Shown in pieces: positions 63,032-64,000 of a stretch of 64,000 bases of DNA; within the stretch, counting starts at the first letter, position 1, and the number at the start of each line of letters is the position of its first letter. This stretch comes from Telluribacter sp035998675 (GTDB taxonomy: Bacteria; Bacteroidota; Bacteroidia; Cytophagales; Spirosomataceae): the NCBI RefSeq assembly GCF_035998675.1, contig NZ_DASYHI010000006.1:1-64000 (forward strand), written 5' to 3'. The notes under the pieces are model-generated. The model was not told where the DNA came from and did no database searches. It was given only the letters and a program-made list of their open reading frames with translations. A program made the translations under genes and the position numbers.

Positions 63032-63100
63032 AATTTCGGAGGTACGTAGTTCCCCCTGATAAGTACTTACAATTTTTTTACACCAATTCAACTAAGAAAA

Positions 63101-63137
63101 GAGCCGCTACCGGATATCCGGTAGCGGCTCACTTTTT
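63101..63137 (+). terminator. Perfect 30-bp palindromic terminator
   Basis: GAGCCGCTACCGGAT at 63101-63115 is mirrored exactly through 63130, followed by ACTTTTTAAA. It ends the transcript of the outer-membrane gene 115 bp past its stop and could work in both directions. Confidence 0.85.
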
Positions 63138-63281
63138 AAAATAAAGCTATTACTGCGCATTGAAGTACCTGCGGAGTTTCTGCTGTGTTAAACAATTTTG
63201 TCAGGTAATATTGAGGAATAAAAAGGATAAATTCGAGAAAAAGTACTTTAAGTAGAATATTCCTTTCAAACTCCTTACCGG

Positions 63282-64000
63282 ATGAATCGCCGCACTTTTC
63301 TTCATAACTCATTTGCTGCCGGCCTAACGCTGGCTGGGGTACCTGCTATGAGCTTCTGGCCCGAAGAGGACTTCCCGGTCCAGCGAATAACCGATGGCAG
63401 TCACTACTGCTGGTTTGGCTACTACGACAAGCTGGCCACGGACCCCACCGGCCGCTACGTGCTGGGACAAAGGGTCCCCTTTGAGGGCCGCAGCCCCGAA
63501 GCCGATGACCTGCTCAGCATCGGGATGATTGATTTACAGAACGCTAACAAATGGATAGAACTGGGTACTTCCCGCGCCTGGGGCTGGCAGCAGGGATGTA
63601 TGCTTCAGTGGGTACCCGGCTCATCGGAAGAGGTCATCTGGAATGATCGGAGTTCGCCTGGCCGGGCCACGCCTGGCGGGTACGTGAGCCGCGTGTACAA
63701 CATCCGCACTAAAAAGCAGAGGACGCTCCCGAAGGCCATCTACGCGCTGGCCCCCAACGGCCAGTTTGCGGTAGGGACAGAATTTAACCGCATCCAGAAC
63801 CTGAGGCCCGGCTACGGCTACGCCGGGGTACCTGACCCGCACGAGGCGGAAAAAGCCCCCGCCGAAATTGGCCTCTACCGCATGGACCTCAAAACCGGCC
63901 AGAGTAAGCTCCTGATTTCCATCGCTGACATGGCCAACACTCCCCACCAGGGAGAGTCGGTGGCAGATAACTGGCACTGGTTCAACCACCTGCTGGTGAG
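63282..64000 (+). CDS. Secreted protein of unknown function, propeller-like, cut by the window edge
   Basis: An open frame from ATG 63282 runs off the right edge after 239 codons. The N-terminus MNRRTFLHNSFAAGLTLAG has a twin-Arg start and a hydrophobic stretch, as in Tat or Sec signals. The mature part has repeated beta-rich blocks: SHYCWFGYYDKLATDPTGR, RAWGWQQGCMLQWVPG, YALAPNGQFAVGTEFNRI and GLYRMDLKTGQSKLLIS. These resemble WD40-like propeller blades seen in many Bacteroidota and Planctomycete proteins of unknown role. The catalytic activity, if any, cannot be judged from this part. Confidence 0.8.
   Translation, partial: MNRRTFLHNSFAAGLTLAGVPAMSFWPEEDFPVQRITDGSHYCWFGYYDKLATDPTGRYVLGQRVPFEGRSPEADDLLSIGMIDLQNANKWIELGTSRAWGWQQGCMLQWVPGSSEEVIWNDRSSPGRATPGGYVSRVYNIRTKKQRTLPKAIYALAPNGQFAVGTEFNRIQNLRPGYGYAGVPDPHEAEKAPAEIGLYRMDLKTGQSKLLISIADMANTPHQGESVADNWHWFNHLLV

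Noticed and set aside
1..64000. tRNA, rRNA and prophage genes
   Set aside because: No cloverleaf-like sequence, rRNA block, integrase or structural phage gene was seen on either strand.

Overview
The window looks like a chromosomal segment of a Bacteroidota member, probably Cytophagales (Spirosoma/Dyadobacter-like). This rests on promoters of the TAnnTTTG type, many secreted proteins and lipoproteins, a carboxypeptidase-regulatory-domain outer-membrane beta-barrel protein, a BatA-type protein, menaquinone synthesis (menA) with a cytochrome bd oxidase, and a GC content that looks to be in the mid-50s. No rRNA, tRNA or CRISPR array was found. The species cannot be named from the sequence alone.

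Layout. 1-1.4 kb: an edge fragment and a DUF4143-type AAA ATPase whose start is preceded by a perfect 28-bp palindrome. 1.7-3.3 kb: an unknown lipoprotein. 3.3-7.1 kb: the complete oxidative pentose-phosphate operon gnd-zwf-pgl. 7.3-13.4 kb: small enzymes, cytochrome bd (cydAB), an M20 peptidase and an MDR oxidoreductase. 13.6-19.2 kb: an accessory and decaying region. It holds an orphan type I restriction subunit hsdR, a REP-type Y1 transposase gene carrying its own palindrome, a truncated hsdM fused in frame to the tail of an S41 peptidase relic, relics of an alcohol dehydrogenase and a YciI-like gene, and an AT-rich Mrr-like nuclease gene that appears foreign. 19.2-30.7 kb: hydrolases, acetyltransferases, a tandem pair of GH37 trehalases (one exported, one cytoplasmic), a tightly coupled five-gene run (YciI, lipoprotein, HAD phosphatase, PhzF, GNAT) and an EamA exporter. 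30.7-49.4 kb: an OmpA-like protein, pth, pyrR with a terminator-like leader, argS, glutathione peroxidase, menA, a TolC plus membrane-fusion pair without its pump, gpsA, an M17 aminopeptidase, an ATP-grasp enzyme and a methyltransferase. 49.5-64 kb: small lipoprotein and membrane genes, DUF1080 and GH20-like secreted carbohydrate enzymes, a BatA protein, a YcxB-like protein, a CPA1 antiporter, a GH3 family enzyme, an HELGH metallopeptidase, DinB, a large outer-membrane beta-barrel protein and an edge-truncated secreted protein.

The most unusual window-wide signal is strong over-representation of the palindrome GTAC, above all GGTACC, both inside and between genes. In 22,141-23,520 I counted 15 GTAC and 7 GGTACC by hand; roughly 5 and 0.4 would be expected by base composition. 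In the AT-rich nuclease region 17,881-18,900 I counted only one GTAC. The pattern recalls the highly iterated palindromes of cyanobacteria (HIP1) and also marks the recently acquired DNA. Other points of interest are the collapsed type I restriction locus with its transposase, the palindromic operator-like site, period-7 repeats directly upstream of two start codons, and the pyrR leader.
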